Shown here one piece after another: positions 1-9,139 of a DNA stretch of 64,000 nt (positions within the stretch are counted from its first letter, which is position 1; the number at the start of each line of letters is the position of its first letter). Both the position numbers and the translations under genes were made by a program. Source of the DNA: Yonghaparkia sp. Root332 (lineage in GTDB: Bacteria; Actinomycetota; Actinomycetes; Actinomycetales; Microbacteriaceae); NCBI RefSeq assembly GCF_001425665.1, contig NZ_LMCX01000001.1, positions 558,001 to 622,000 on the forward strand. The letters are read 5' to 3'. The notes beneath the pieces were generated by a model. That model saw only the letters and a program-made list of their open reading frames with translations, did not search any database and was not told the origin of the DNA.

Positions 1-944
1 ACCTCGGCGAAGAACTGATCACTCGCGCCGCGGCCCCGCAAGTAGGTCTCGAAGCGAGCGATCGGGTCGCGGCGGCGCCACGACTCGACCTCGTCGTCGG
101 CGCGGTACTTGGTGGGGTCGTCGCTCGTGGTGTGCGCGCCCATCCGGTAGGTGAGCGCCTCGATGAAGCGCGGCCCCTCACCGGAGCGCGCGGCGTCGAG
201 GCTCTCGAGGGTCACCGCGTAGCTCGCGAGCACGTCGTTGCCGTCGATCTGCACGCTCGGGATGCCGAACCCGGCCGGTCGGTGGAAGAGGGGCGTGCGC
301 GACTGCACGCTCACGGGCACCGAGATCGCCCAGTGGTTGTTCTGCAGGAAGAACACCTGGGGCGTGGCGTAGCTCTGCGCGAAGACGAAGGCTTCGTTGA
401 CGTCGCCCTGGCTCGTGGCGCCGTCGCCGAAGTAGACCATGACGGCGGTGTCGCGGGTCTCGTCGCCGGTGCCGACGAGCCCGTCGAACTGCACGCCCAT
501 CGCGTAGCCGGTCGCGTGCAGGGTCTGCGACCCGATGACGAGCGTGTAGAGGTGGAAGTTGCCGACCTCCTCCGGCACCCAGCCGCCGTGGCTGAGGCCG
601 CGGAGCATGGCGATGATCTGCACGACGTCGAGGCCGCGGATGTGGCCGACGGCGTGCTCGCGGTAGGCGGGGAAGATGTGGTCCTGCGGGCGGGCGGCGT
701 AGCCGGAGCCGACCTGCGCGGCCTCCTGCCCGAGGCTCGGGATCCACAGCGCGAGCTGGCCCTGGCGCTGCAGGTTGCCGGCCTCGATGTCGAAGGCGCG
801 GATGACCGTCATCGTGCGGTGGAAGCTCTGCAGCAGGCTCTCGTCGAGGCCGTCGACGACGGGCCGGTACCGCTCGGCGCGCTCGCTGTCGACGAGTCGG
901 CCGTCGGGCGCGAGGAGCTGCAGGGTCTCGGCCGTGTGCGACAT
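1..944 (-). CDS. pdhA: 2-oxoacid dehydrogenase E1 component alpha subunit (partial)
   Basis: The gene runs off the left edge, so only the N-terminal 314 residues are visible, starting at ATG 944. It is the thiamine diphosphate-binding alpha chain of an E1 2-oxoacid decarboxylase (pyruvate or branched-chain type), which feeds acyl groups to a lipoyl E2. The diagnostic stretch GDGATSQGDVNEAF at residues 173-186 followed by QNN at 201-203 is the ThDP/Mg motif of the family. The beta subunit and E2 would be expected to follow beyond position 1. Substrate (pyruvate or branched chain) cannot be settled from this part; actinobacterial aerobes usually carry the branched-chain or acetoin type in this form. 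Confidence 0.9.
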   Translation of the reverse strand, partial: MSHTAETLQLLAPDGRLVDSERAERYRPVVDGLDESLLQSFHRTMTVIRAFDIEAGNLQRQGQLALWIPSLGQEAAQVGSGYAARPQDHIFPAYREHAVGHIRGLDVVQIIAMLRGLSHGGWVPEEVGNFHLYTLVIGSQTLHATGYAMGVQFDGLVGTGDETRDTAVMVYFGDGATSQGDVNEAFVFAQSYATPQVFFLQNNHWAISVPVSVQSRTPLFHRPAGFGIPSVQIDGNDVLASYAVTLESLDAARSGEGPRFIEALTYRMGAHTTSDDPTKYRADDEVESWRRRDPIARFETYLRGRGASDQFFAE

Positions 945-978
945 GGAGTCCACTCTAGGCGCGGGCTGGGGCACCCGC

Positions 979-2070
979 TCAGAGGGTGCGGACAACCTCG
1001 CCCGCGATCCGCAGGAGGGTGGCGACAGATCCGGCTTCGCCGATCGAGACGCGGATGCCCTCCGGAGGGAAGGCGCGGGCGATGATGCCAGCCTCGGCCA
1101 GGAGCTCGGCGACCGCGGCCGTGCGCTCGCCCGTCGCGAGCCACACGAAGTTGCCCTCGCTCTGCGGGATCGCCCAGCCCTGCGCGCGCAACGCGTTCAC
1201 GACCTCGTCGCGGCGGTCGGCGAGCTCGGCGACGTGGCCGAGCAGCTCGTCCTCGTGGTCGAGCGCGGCGAGGACGGCCGCCTGCGCGGCGCCGGTGACG
1301 GAGAGCGGGATCTGCGTCGCGCGGGCGGCGTCGATGATCGGGCGATCGGCGATCGCGTAGCCGATGCGGAGGCCGGCGAGACCGTAGGCCTTGGAGAAGG
1401 TGCGGAGGATGACGAGGTTGGGCCAGCGGCGCACGAGGCACGCGCCGTCGACGGCCCCGTCGGCCCGGACGAACTCGGCGTACGCCTCGTCGAGGAGCAC
1501 GAGGAGGTCGGCGGGCACGGCGGCCATGAAGCGCTCGAACTCGTCGGCGCCGACCGCGGGGCCGGTCGGGTTGTTCGGGCTGCAGACGATCACGAGCCGC
1601 GTGCGATCGGTGACGGCCGCGGCCATCGCGGTCAGATCGTGCCGCGCGTTCTCGTCGAGCGCCACGGGCACGCCGACGGCGCCGGCGACCGTGATGAGGC
1701 CGGGGTAGGCCTCGAAGCTGCGCCAGGCGTGGACGACCTCGTCGCCCGCGCCGGCCGCCGCGGAGATGAGCTGGGCGAGGATGCTGACGGATCCGGCGCC
1801 GACGATGATCTCGTCGGCGGTGACCCCGTGGCGTGCGGCGAGGCGCTCCCGGACGCCGAGCGCCGTCGCATCCGGGTACCGATTGGTCGTGGCGGCCGCC
1901 TCGGCGATCGCGGCGAGGACGGCCGGATGCGGCGGGGCGGGGTTCTCGTTGCTGGAGAGCTTGAACGCGTCGGCGGCCGCCGGGCGACCCTGGCGGTAGG
2001 GCTGCATCGCGACGATCTCGGGGCGCAGGCGCACGGTCGGCGCGGGGACGGTCGGCGCGGGCTCGGTCAC
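979..2070 (-). CDS. hisC: Histidinol-phosphate aminotransferase
   Basis: Fold-type I PLP aminotransferase of 363 residues, converting imidazole-acetol phosphate and glutamate to histidinol phosphate in histidine biosynthesis; related aromatic aminotransferases cannot be excluded. The PLP lysine lies in [16 protein letters not shown] (Lys227), with CSPNNPTGP at about 163-171 and the N-terminal LSSNENP at 38-44. The open frame continues far upstream, but homology begins at GTG 2070, which I take as the start; the upstream sequence is an antisense reading of the neighbour. It lies 34 bases from the E1 alpha start on the same strand and is divergent from the gene at 2141. Confidence 0.9.
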   Translation of the reverse strand: MTEPAPTVPAPTVRLRPEIVAMQPYRQGRPAAADAFKLSSNENPAPPHPAVLAAIAEAAATTNRYPDATALGVRERLAARHGVTADEIIVGAGSVSILAQLISAAAGAGDEVVHAWRSFEAYPGLITVAGAVGVPVALDENARHDLTAMAAAVTDRTRLVIVCSPNNPTGPAVGADEFERFMAAVPADLLVLLDEAYAEFVRADGAVDGACLVRRWPNLVILRTFSKAYGLAGLRIGYAIADRPIIDAARATQIPLSVTGAAQAAVLAALDHEDELLGHVAELADRRDEVVNALRAQGWAIPQSEGNFVWLATGERTAAVAELLAEAGIIARAFPPEGIRVSIGEAGSVATLLRIAGEVVRTL

Positions 2071-2140
2071 GCTGTCAGGATACGGCGCGGGCGGCCCGTT
2101 CCTGCTGGCGAGGGGCGGCCGCGCGGGGCATAGTGGGCTC

Positions 2141-2539
2141 ATGAAGCGATTCGTCGTGCGCCTGATCATCAACTCGGTGGCCCTCTGGCTCACCACGCTC
2201 ATCGTCGCGGGCGTCTCGGTCGAGTCGTACGCGCCGGACGACACGCTCGCCACCGTGCTGACGTACCTGCTGGTGGGTCTCATCTTCGGCGTCGTCAACG
2301 CGGTCATCGGCAACTTCATCCGCATCGTCGCCTTCCCCGTGTATCTGCTCACGCTCGGTCTCATCGCTCTCGTCGTGAACGCGCTCCTCCTGCTGCTCGT
2401 CGCCTGGATCTCCGACCTGATCGGCTTCGGCCTCTCGGTCGACGGCTTCTGGTGGGGCGTGCTCGGCGCGGTCGTGCTCGGACTCCTGAGCTGGCTCATC
2501 GGAGTCCTCCTGCGCCCGATCGTGGGTCGCAACCGCTGA
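2141..2539 (+). CDS. Phage holin family (YvlD-like) membrane protein
   Basis: A 132-residue protein made almost entirely of four hydrophobic segments (about 5-25, 38-58, 61-90 and 105-127), ending in a short basic tail. The spacing and the [12 protein letters not shown] and [13 protein letters not shown] segments match the phage holin 4 superfamily 2 (PF04020) group of small chromosomal membrane proteins. Despite the family name there is no phage context here, and no function is established. Its 3' end overlaps the convergent gene at 2496 by 44 bases. A CATAGT hexamer ends six bases before the ATG, so the message may be leaderless. Confidence 0.75.
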   Translation: MKRFVVRLIINSVALWLTTLIVAGVSVESYAPDDTLATVLTYLLVGLIFGVVNAVIGNFIRIVAFPVYLLTLGLIALVVNALLLLLVAWISDLIGFGLSVDGFWWGVLGAVVLGLLSWLIGVLLRPIVGRNR

Positions 2540-3929
2540 GCCGGCGCGCGGTGTAGCTGAGCGCGTCGCCCGTCGCTCCGTCGCGGCCGTCGGGCAGCCG
2601 CGCGATGGTCTCGCTGAGCAGCGGTGCACCCGAGGCGTCGACGCGGGCCGCGGTCTCGCGGTAGGCGTCGATCGCGTGGCCCGCGAGCACCGGGTCGCCC
2701 TCGCGCCACCCCTCGCCCCTCGGGGCCGTCACGACGACGGCGTTGGTGATCTCCTGCGGGCCGCCCAGCGCGGTGACGGGATCGTCGTCGTGGGCGACCA
2801 CCACCGCGGGGTAGTCGCCCGTGACGGGAATCCCCCCGGTCGGCGCGCCGACGGTGACGAGGCCGGAGGTCGCGTACTCCCCCGACTCGGCCATGAGTGT
2901 CGCGATCGCCGCGCCCTGCGAGTAGCCCGTGAAGACCACGGGCGATGTCGGACCCGCGCCCGCGTCGGCGAGCGCCTGCCTCACCGCCTGCAGCGAGGAG
3001 GAGTCGTGCTCGGCGATGAGGGCGATGTTGCTCGACATGTCCCACGGATGCTCGCCGCCCTCGACGAGCGGTGATCCGTCGGCCGCGGAGCCCGCCGTGC
3101 CGGCGATGTAGACCTCGAAGCGGTCGCCGCCCGGCGCCGGGTAGCGCTCGATGCGCACGGGCTGGGCGGAGTCGGGGATGCGGGCCACGCGATCGGCGAT
3201 GCCGAGGGGCGCGGCGACGGCGACCGGCGGCGCGGCCCGCGCCACGGCGGCGGGGGCTCGGCCGCGGTCGCCGGAGAGCAGGCCGACGCCGAGCACCGCG
3301 CCCGCCGTGCGCGCCACCGACCCCGACCCGCTGGCGCGGTACGCGGCGAGCATCGCCGGAGGCACGCCGAGCGCCCCGAGCACGGCGTCGTCGACGGAGG
3401 TGGCGAGCAGGCGCAACGCCTCGGTGGTGGCGGGGGAGTCGAGGAGCGTGCCGGCGAACCGCTCGACCCCCGCCGTCGAGCTGCGCGACAGCGAGTCGCG
3501 CGAGGAGGCCGGCAGGAGCATCCACGCACCCGCTGCGAGGGCGACCACGGGAAGGACGGAGGGCAGGAGGCTCAGCCCGAGGCGCCCGGCGAGGAAGCCG
3601 ACGGTCGAGGCGACGGGCGCGATGGCGCCCTCGAGCCACGAGCGCGCGCGGGACTCGGCCCACCCGTAGCCGTCGACGGCCGTGCGGAGGGCGCCGCCGA
3701 GCAGCTCCAGAGCCTCGGACTCGCGACCCAGCGCCGCGGCGGCCTGCGCGAGCTCCGCGCCCGTGCCGTTCCAGCGGTCGCCGGGCGTCGCCGCGGTGAG
3801 CGGGTCGAGCCGCCGCGCCGCGGTCGCGCACGTCACCGAGCTCCGGCGCAGCCGTTCGAGCGAGACGAGCAGGTGCTCCGAGGCGACGGCGGTCGAGCCG
3901 CCCCCGCCGATCAGCAGCGCGTCAGCCAT
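2496..3929 (-). CDS. Alpha/beta-hydrolase-like protein with WXG100-like N-terminus
   Basis: A 477-residue protein of unknown role. Residues 1-100 are helical with a WNGTG turn at 53-57, resembling the WXG100/ESX substrate helical hairpin. Residues about 105-140 are hydrophobic and could cross or enter a membrane. The C-terminal part has a serine-hydrolase nucleophile elbow GYSQG (Ser337) with candidate Asp381-383 and His418, in the order of a lipase-type triad. It overlaps the start-side neighbour at 3922 by eight bases, so the two are probably translated together. The combination suggests an ESX-type or cell-surface enzyme, but I do not recognise a named family. Confidence 0.7.
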   Translation of the reverse strand: MADALLIGGGGSTAVASEHLLVSLERLRRSSVTCATAARRLDPLTAATPGDRWNGTGAELAQAAAALGRESEALELLGGALRTAVDGYGWAESRARSWLEGAIAPVASTVGFLAGRLGLSLLPSVLPVVALAAGAWMLLPASSRDSLSRSSTAGVERFAGTLLDSPATTEALRLLATSVDDAVLGALGVPPAMLAAYRASGSGSVARTAGAVLGVGLLSGDRGRAPAAVARAAPPVAVAAPLGIADRVARIPDSAQPVRIERYPAPGGDRFEVYIAGTAGSAADGSPLVEGGEHPWDMSSNIALIAEHDSSSLQAVRQALADAGAGPTSPVVFTGYSQGAAIATLMAESGEYATSGLVTVGAPTGGIPVTGDYPAVVVAHDDDPVTALGGPQEITNAVVVTAPRGEGWREGDPVLAGHAIDAYRETAARVDASGAPLLSETIARLPDGRDGATGDALSYTARRLSGCDPRSGAGGLR

Positions 3930-4248
3930 TGCCCGCCCCCGGGAGCGCGCTCGTCGCCGCCCGTCGCTCGGCCTCCATGCGGGCGAAGGCGAGGGCCTGC
4001 GAGGCGAGATCGAGCGATCGGCGAGCGTCGACGAGTCCGCGCAGGCGGCCCTCCACGGCGCGCGCGTAGGCCCGCGCCGCGGGGCCGCGCCACTGGTCGT
4101 CGTGGGCGGTCGCGCCCACGAGCGACATGACCGTCTCGACCTGCGCGGCGACGGCGTGGACGACGAGCTCGCGATGCCGCAGCTCGGCCGCCTGAGCGGT
4201 CAGCTGCGCGGCGTTCGGATCGGCGTTCGGCAGGGGCGGGTGCGCCAC
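3922..4248 (-). CDS. Small helical WXG100-like protein
   Basis: A 108-residue, mostly helical protein. I chose GTG 4248 because a strong AAGGAGG sits six bases upstream; an ATG at 4278 is possible but has no ribosome binding site. A central DDQWRGPAARAY segment provides the W-x-G turn between two helices, the hallmark of WXG100-superfamily proteins exported by type VII secretion. It is immediately upstream of, and overlaps, the hydrolase-like gene, which has a similar N-terminal hairpin; the two may form a heterodimer. No ESX core gene is in the window, so export is inference. Confidence 0.6.
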   Translation of the reverse strand: MAHPPLPNADPNAAQLTAQAAELRHRELVVHAVAAQVETVMSLVGATAHDDQWRGPAARAYARAVEGRLRGLVDARRSLDLASQALAFARMEAERRAATSALPGAGNG

Positions 4249-4385
4249 GGGGGCCCTCCTTCGACTCGTGGGGGTCATCAGGATGCGGGAGGCGCCCGTC
4301 CGCGGCGGCGTCGCGGGCGCGGTCGGGGCATCCCCTCGCCGTCACGCGGGCTGTGGAGGAGCAGGAAGTGGGGGATGATGGGGGC

Positions 4386-4913
4386 ATGAGCTTCGACCGG
4401 GACCTCGGCGTGCCCGGCGTGTTCCGCATCTGCTTCGTGTGCACCGGCAACATCTGCCGCTCGCCCATGGCGGAGGCCGTGTTCAAGGAGCTCATTCGCA
4501 AGCGCGGCTGGGAGCACCTCGTCTCGGTGCGCTCCGCGGGCACGGGCGAGTGGCACGTGGGCGAGTCGAGCGACCCGCGCACGCTCGCGGCCCTCCGCGC
4601 GCGCGGCTACGAGGGCGACGTGCACCGCGCGCGCCAGTTCGAGAGCCGCTGGTTCACCGACCTCGACCTCATCATCGCCTTCGACCGCACGCACGAGCGG
4701 ATCCTCAAGACCTGGGCGCCCGACGACGACGCGCGCAGCAAGGTCCACCTGCTGATGTCGTTCGACCCCGCCCACAACGAGGCGCAGCTGGACGTGCCCG
4801 ACCCGTACTACTCCGACGCCGCGATGTTCGACACGGTGCTCGGCATGATCGAGCGGGCGTGCACCGCTCTGTTCCGCCAACTCGAACCCGGAATCCGACA
4901 GGGAGCCCCATGA
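4386..4913 (+). CDS. Low molecular weight protein-tyrosine phosphatase
   Basis: A 175-residue LMW-PTP. The P-loop CTGNICRSP at about residues 19-27 carries the catalytic Cys and Arg, and the general-acid region VPDPYYSD lies near residue 138 as expected. It dephosphorylates phosphotyrosine on proteins, often linked to exopolysaccharide export or signalling. I start at ATG 4386 because conserved sequence begins right after it; an in-frame upstream ATG at 4353 would only add eleven hydrophilic residues. Its TGA overlaps the ATG of purB (ATGA), so the pair is translationally coupled. Confidence 0.88.
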   Translation: MSFDRDLGVPGVFRICFVCTGNICRSPMAEAVFKELIRKRGWEHLVSVRSAGTGEWHVGESSDPRTLAALRARGYEGDVHRARQFESRWFTDLDLIIAFDRTHERILKTWAPDDDARSKVHLLMSFDPAHNEAQLDVPDPYYSDAAMFDTVLGMIERACTALFRQLEPGIRQGAP

Positions 4914-6292
4914 GTCTCGCCCCGCAGCCCCTCAGCCCGCTCGACGGCCGCTACCGCGACCAGGTCTCCGCGCTCGGCGAGCACCTCTCGGAGGCCGGGC
5001 TCAATCGCGCGCGCATCCAGGTCGAGGTCGAGTGGCTCATCCACCTCACCGATGCCGGGTTGTTCGAGGCGCCGCGCCTGACCGATGAGCAGAAGGCGAG
5101 CCTCCGCGAGCTCGTCACGGGTTTCGGGCAGGACGACATCGACTCGCTCGCGCGCCGCGAGGCCGTCACCCGCCACGACGTGAAGGCCGTCGAGTACCAC
5201 GTGCGCGACCGCCTCGCCGCGCTCGGCCTCGAGTCGATCGCCGAGCTCACCCACTTCGCGTGCACGAGCGAGGACATCAACAACCTCTCCTACGCCCTCA
5301 CGGTGCGCGCGGCGATCGTCGACGTGTGGATGCCCCGGGCGCGCCTCGTCGTCGCCGCCCTGCGCGAGCGGGCGCTCGCCTTCGCCGACGAGCCGATGCT
5401 CGCGCACACCCACGGCCAGCCGGCGACGCCGACGACGATGGGCAAGGAGCTCGCCGTCACCGTGCACCGCCTCGAGCGCCTCCTCGCCTCGATCGACGAG
5501 ATCGAGTACCTCGGCAAGTTCTCCGGCGCGACCGGAACGTTCTCGGCGCACCTCGCCGCCGACCCCGACCACGACTGGGTCGCGACCTCACGGGCCTTCG
5601 TCGAGGGCCTCGGCCTCACCTGGAACCCGCTCACGACGCAGATCGAGTCGCACGACTGGCAGGCCCAGCTCTACAGCCGCGTCGCGCACGTCGGCCGCGT
5701 GCTGCACAACCTCTGCACCGACGTGTGGACGTACATCTCGATGGGCTACTTCCGGCAGATCCCGCAGCCGGGCGCGACGGGCTCGTCGACGATGCCGCAC
5801 AAGATCAACCCGATCCGGTTCGAGAACGCCGAGGCGAACCTCGAGCTGTCGGCCGCCGTGCTCGACTCGCTCGCCGCGACGCTCGTGACCTCCCGCCTGC
5901 AGCGCGACCTCACCGACTCGTCGGCGCAGCGCAACATCGGCGTCGGCCTGGGGCACTCGATGCTCGCGCTCGACAACATCCTCAAGGGTCTCGGCGAGAT
6001 CGATCTCGATCGGGATGCCCTGGCGCGCGATCTCGACGGCAACTGGGAGGTGCTCGGCGAGGCGATCCAGACCGTCATCCGCGCCGAGGTGACCGCCGGG
6101 CGCAGCTCGATCGCGGACCCGTACGCCATGCTCAAGGAGCTCACGCGGGGCCACCGCGTCGGCGGCGAGGAGCTGCGGGCGTTCGTCGACGGCCTCGACA
6201 TCTCCGACGCCGCGAAGGCGCGGCTGCGCGAGCTCACCCCGGCGAGCTACGTGGGCGTCGCGGGCGAGCTGGCCCGTCGCGTCGCGCGCTGA
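4910..6292 (+). CDS. purB: Adenylosuccinate lyase
   Basis: A 460-residue member of the fumarase/aspartase superfamily that releases fumarate from SAICAR and adenylosuccinate in purine synthesis. The superfamily signature SSTMPHKINP lies at 292-301, and the catalytic THGQPATP loop at 167-174. N-terminal LSPLDGRYRDQV is typical of PurB. Start ATG 4910 overlaps the stop of the phosphatase gene. It ends 70 bases before a convergent membrane-protein gene. Confidence 0.95.
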   Translation: MSLAPQPLSPLDGRYRDQVSALGEHLSEAGLNRARIQVEVEWLIHLTDAGLFEAPRLTDEQKASLRELVTGFGQDDIDSLARREAVTRHDVKAVEYHVRDRLAALGLESIAELTHFACTSEDINNLSYALTVRAAIVDVWMPRARLVVAALRERALAFADEPMLAHTHGQPATPTTMGKELAVTVHRLERLLASIDEIEYLGKFSGATGTFSAHLAADPDHDWVATSRAFVEGLGLTWNPLTTQIESHDWQAQLYSRVAHVGRVLHNLCTDVWTYISMGYFRQIPQPGATGSSTMPHKINPIRFENAEANLELSAAVLDSLAATLVTSRLQRDLTDSSAQRNIGVGLGHSMLALDNILKGLGEIDLDRDALARDLDGNWEVLGEAIQTVIRAEVTAGRSSIADPYAMLKELTRGHRVGGEELRAFVDGLDISDAAKARLRELTPASYVGVAGELARRVAR

Positions 6293-6362
6293 CGCGGGAC
6301 ACGGTCAGCGGGCATCCGTCGCCGGTCGCGCGGTGAGCGCGCCGGTTCGCGATCGCGACCCG

Positions 6363-6602
6363 TCAGTCGTGCGGGGTGTCCGGCGGCAGCTCGCCGTCCA
6401 TCGGCTTGTTGGGCGTGATCGCGAGCATGAGCATCGAGATCGCGATGAGGTCGATGACGAAGGTCGCGCCGAGCACGATCGCGGCGAAGGCGAGGTCGCG
6501 CGTGACGGCGAAGATCGTGCCCCCGGCGAAGAGGGCGATGATGCCGGCGAAGCCGAGGAGCTCGGCGGGGCGCAGGCGCTCGCGACGACGGGGTTCGGTC
6601 AT
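6363..6602 (-). CDS. Small two-helix membrane protein
   Basis: A 79-residue hypothetical protein with basic N-terminus (MTEPRRRERLRP) and two transmembrane segments at about 14-35 and 37-60, then a short acidic tail. AAGGAG lies eleven bases before ATG 6602. The ATG overlaps the stop of the upstream membrane protein (6599), so the two are in one operon. I recognise no family and assign no function. Confidence 0.65.
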   Translation of the reverse strand: MTEPRRRERLRPAELLGFAGIIALFAGGTIFAVTRDLAFAAIVLGATFVIDLIAISMLMLAITPNKPMDGELPPDTPHD

Positions 6603-7162
6603 GACGGGGAGTGCTCCTTCTGCGAGGCGCCCCGGGTGAGGCTGAGCGCGGCGATGACGAGGAAGACGCCGACGAGGATCGCGTAGGCGCCGAGGAACCC
6701 GACGGCCGAGATCGAGTCGGCCACGATCGCGAGGACGACGGCGAGGACGAGCGTGGCGCCGCCGACGACGATCGCGTCGCGAGCGAACGGGTGGTGGGTG
6801 CGGTGGCGGATGCCCCACACGAGCTCGACCGCGCCCGAGAGCACGGCCCACCCGCCAGCGATCACCAGCAGGAAGGGCAGGCCGGCGTCGAGTCGCAGCA
6901 GCGCGAGCGCTCCGGTCACGAGGGCGAGGCCGGCGAGCATCGCGTGCAAGCCGCGGAGCGGCTCGTCGCGGGGGAGCCCGAGCGCGGGAAGGCCGACGGC
7001 GGCGCCGAGGGCGGCGCCGAGCAGCCCGAGCGCGAGGAGGCCCAGGCGCGGGGAGTGGTCCGCGGTGAAGGTGATCACGAGGCCCGCGATGAGGAGCGGC
7101 GCGGCGCGCAGCAGGACGGCGCGGGCGATCGCGCGCGGTTCGGGGGAGGCGGCCGACGCCAT
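6599..7162 (-). CDS. DUF308/HdeD-like membrane protein
   Basis: A 187-residue protein with six predicted membrane helices arranged as three pairs. The repeated pattern of a glycine-rich helix followed by a helix ending in a short basic loop (for example near VELVWGIRHR) is like the DUF308 (HdeD acid-resistance) family, but this assignment is by pattern only. GGAAGGA precedes ATG 7162 well placed for translation. It is co-transcribed with the 79-residue protein that overlaps its stop. Confidence 0.6.
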   Translation of the reverse strand: MASAASPEPRAIARAVLLRAAPLLIAGLVITFTADHSPRLGLLALGLLGAALGAAVGLPALGLPRDEPLRGLHAMLAGLALVTGALALLRLDAGLPFLLVIAGGWAVLSGAVELVWGIRHRTHHPFARDAIVVGGATLVLAVVLAIVADSISAVGFLGAYAILVGVFLVIAALSLTRGASQKEHSPS

Positions 7163-7260
7163 GGGGTCCTTCCGGCGAGGAGCGAGTGGTCGGCCCCAGC
7201 CTACGGCGCGGCGGCCGAGCGAACGCCGCGCCCGCGGGGAACGGGCTGAGGGCGCCCGCT

Positions 7261-8667
7261 CTAGACCCGCGGCATGTCGGCGAAGCGCGAGAAGTGCCCG
7301 TGGAAGCCGACCGTGATGGTGTCGGTCGGGCCGTTGCGGTGCTTGGCGACGATGAAGTCGGCCTCGCCCGCGCGCGGGTTCTCCTTCTCGTAGGCGCTCT
7401 CGCGGTGGAGGAGGATCACCATGTCGGCGTCCTGCTCGAGCGAGCCGGACTCGCGCAGGTCGCTCAGGGCGGGTTTCTTGTCGGCGCGCTGCTCGGGGCC
7501 TCGGTTGAGCTGCGAGAGGGCGACGACGGGAACCTGGAGCTCCTTCGCCATGAGCTTGAGCGCCCGCGAGAACTCGCTGACCTCCTGCTGGCGGCTCTCG
7601 ACGCGCTTGCCGCTCGTCATGAGCTGCAGGTAGTCGATGATGACCATCTTGAGCCCGACGGTCTGCTTGAGGCGTCGGCACTTGGCGCGGATCTCGACCA
7701 GGGTCATGTTGGGGCTGTCGTCGATGTAGAGGGGGGCGTCGTTGATGCGCCCGCGGGTCGACGCGATCGTCGTCCAGTCGCGCGACTCGAGCGTGCCCTT
7801 GCGCATCGCGTGCAGCGGCACGGAGGCCTCCGCCGACAGCAGGCGCATCGCGATCTCGCTGCGCCCCATCTCGAGCGAGAAGAACACGGTCGGGTGGTTG
7901 TGCTTGATGGCGGCCGCGCGAGCGAAGTCGAGGGCGACCGTCGACTTTCCGAGGGCGGGGCGCGCGGCGATGAGGATCAGCTGGCCGGCGTGGAGGCCGT
8001 TCGTGAGCGCGTCGAGGTCGGCGAAGCCCGTCGGCACGCCCGTCATCGAGCCGTCGCGACCGCGCGCCGCCTCGATCTCGTCGATCGCCTCGTTGACCGC
8101 CTCGGTGAGGGGCACGTAGTCCTCCGACTGCGTGCCACCGGCGACGGCGTAGATCTCGGCCTGAGCGTTGTTGACGAGATCGGTGACCTCGCCCTCGCTC
8201 GCGTAGCCCATCTGCACGATGCGCGTGCCGGCATCGACGAGGCGACGGAGCACCGCCTTCTCGGCCACGAGGGAGGCGTAGAAGCCGGCGTTGGCGGCGG
8301 TGGGCACGATGCCGGTGAGGGTGTGCAGGTAGTCGGCGCCGCCGGCTCGCGAGAGGTCGCCCGCCTTCGTGAGCTCGTCCGTCACCGCGATCACGTCGGT
8401 CGGCTCGCCGCGCGAGTACAGCGAGAGGATCGCCTCGAAGATGACCTCGTGCTTGGGGATGTAGAAGTCGATGCCCCGGACGACCTCGATGACGTCGGCG
8501 GTGGCGTCCTTGCTGAGGAGCATGCCGCCGATCGCGCTCTGCTCGGCGAGGAGGTCGTGCGGCGGCGTGCGCTCGGAGTGACGGCCGTCTGAGCCCCGGC
8601 TGTCGGACCCGCGGTTGTCGGAGCCGCCTCGAGCGTCGAGGGCGCTGCCGATGTGCGCGAGGGACAC
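7261..8667 (-). CDS. dnaB: Replicative DNA helicase DnaB
   Basis: A 468-residue hexameric 5'-3' helicase of the replication fork. The N-terminal primase-interaction domain (PPHDLLAEQSAIGGMLL, 35-51) is followed by the RecA-like ATPase with Walker A ARPALGKST at 235-243 and DYLQLM as the Walker B region. The start is GTG 8667, five bases after AGGAGG. The first 30 residues are poorly conserved and contain a threefold GSDNR/GSDSR/GSDGR repeat (15-29). No intein is present. It stands alone behind a 472-base noncoding region rich in DnaA-box-like sites. Confidence 0.96.
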   Translation of the reverse strand: MSLAHIGSALDARGGSDNRGSDSRGSDGRHSERTPPHDLLAEQSAIGGMLLSKDATADVIEVVRGIDFYIPKHEVIFEAILSLYSRGEPTDVIAVTDELTKAGDLSRAGGADYLHTLTGIVPTAANAGFYASLVAEKAVLRRLVDAGTRIVQMGYASEGEVTDLVNNAQAEIYAVAGGTQSEDYVPLTEAVNEAIDEIEAARGRDGSMTGVPTGFADLDALTNGLHAGQLILIAARPALGKSTVALDFARAAAIKHNHPTVFFSLEMGRSEIAMRLLSAEASVPLHAMRKGTLESRDWTTIASTRGRINDAPLYIDDSPNMTLVEIRAKCRRLKQTVGLKMVIIDYLQLMTSGKRVESRQQEVSEFSRALKLMAKELQVPVVALSQLNRGPEQRADKKPALSDLRESGSLEQDADMVILLHRESAYEKENPRAGEADFIVAKHRNGPTDTITVGFHGHFSRFADMPRV

Positions 8668-8814
8668 AGGGCCTCCTAATCTGCGAGCGGATCGCTGAGT
8701 GCTTCAGGTGTACCGCCGACCACGGACAGCGGAGCGATGACACGCGACGGGCTGCGTGCGCGGCGGGATACGGCCTCACCCTAGGGACGGCCGAGCGCGA
8801 CCCTCAACCGGCCC

Positions 8815-8823
8815 TGTGGATAA
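8815..8823 (-). promoter_or_regulatory. DnaA box outside oriC
   Basis: TGTGGATAA, the exact reverse complement of the consensus TTATCCACA. It lies 148 bases upstream of the dnaB start and about 18 kb from oriC. A DnaA site here could titrate DnaA or couple dnaB expression to initiation; that role is inference. Confidence 0.6.
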
Positions 8824-8932
8824 CGATGTGGAGAGCAGTCGAGAAACGCCGGGGACCGTGTGCACAGCCTGTGGACAGATCTGTGGCATTCCCCCATTGC
8901 TTCGCGCAGAAAGCGGCGATGACCTGGGTTTT

Positions 8933-8961
8933 CTGTTTCCACACCATGTGTGGGGAAACAG
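8933..8961. repeat. 29-base imperfect palindrome upstream of dnaB
   Basis: CTGTTTCC and GGAAACAG form outer arms, with ACAC-CAT-GTGT inside and a two-base GG bulge on one side. It contains TTTCCACA and TGTGGGGAAA words related to the DnaA box. It could be an operator or a hairpin in the dnaB leader; there is no T-run, so it is not a standard terminator. Confidence 0.55.
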
Positions 8962-9090
8962 GGTTCAAGTGCCGCTTCAGGGTTGCCGTTCTGAATGCTC
9001 ACCTGTGCACAGAACGACGCTCGAAGCTCTTGCGCAGACCGCCGCCGACCCGCTAAGGCGCGGCCTGACCGGGGGCCGCGGGACGACGAA

Positions 9091-9120
9091 GCGCCCCCGG
9101 GATCGAGACCCCGGGGGCGC
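9091..9120 (-). terminator. Terminator of the rpsF-ssb-rpsR-rplI operon
   Basis: An 11-bp perfect GC stem (GCGCCCCCGGG and its complement) with a seven-base loop, 20 bases after the rplI stop. There is no long T-run, as is common in high-GC actinobacteria. Confidence 0.75.
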
Positions 9121-9139
9121 TGCCGTTGCGCGCTCGCGA

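Larger units (their letters stand above)
8668..9139. other. Long noncoding region upstream of dnaB
   Basis: This 472-base gap between the rplI stop and the dnaB start has no credible coding sequence; open frames across it lack ribosome binding sites and family resemblance. It holds the rplI terminator (9091-9120), a perfect DnaA box (8815-8823), a TGTGGACAG-type near-box at about 8870-8878, two TGTGCACAG palindromic sites, and an imperfect 29-base palindrome (8933-8961). The middle part is visibly less GC-rich than its surroundings. It resembles oriC in word content. Confidence 0.7.

Noticed and set aside
2141-2539. Prophage, because of the holin-family gene
   Set aside because: This family is common as chromosomal membrane proteins and no other phage gene is nearby.
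979-3831. Giant open frame joining hisC with upstream sequence
   Set aside because: The upstream part is antisense to the holin-like gene and a different frame of the hydrolase; hisC homology starts at 2070.
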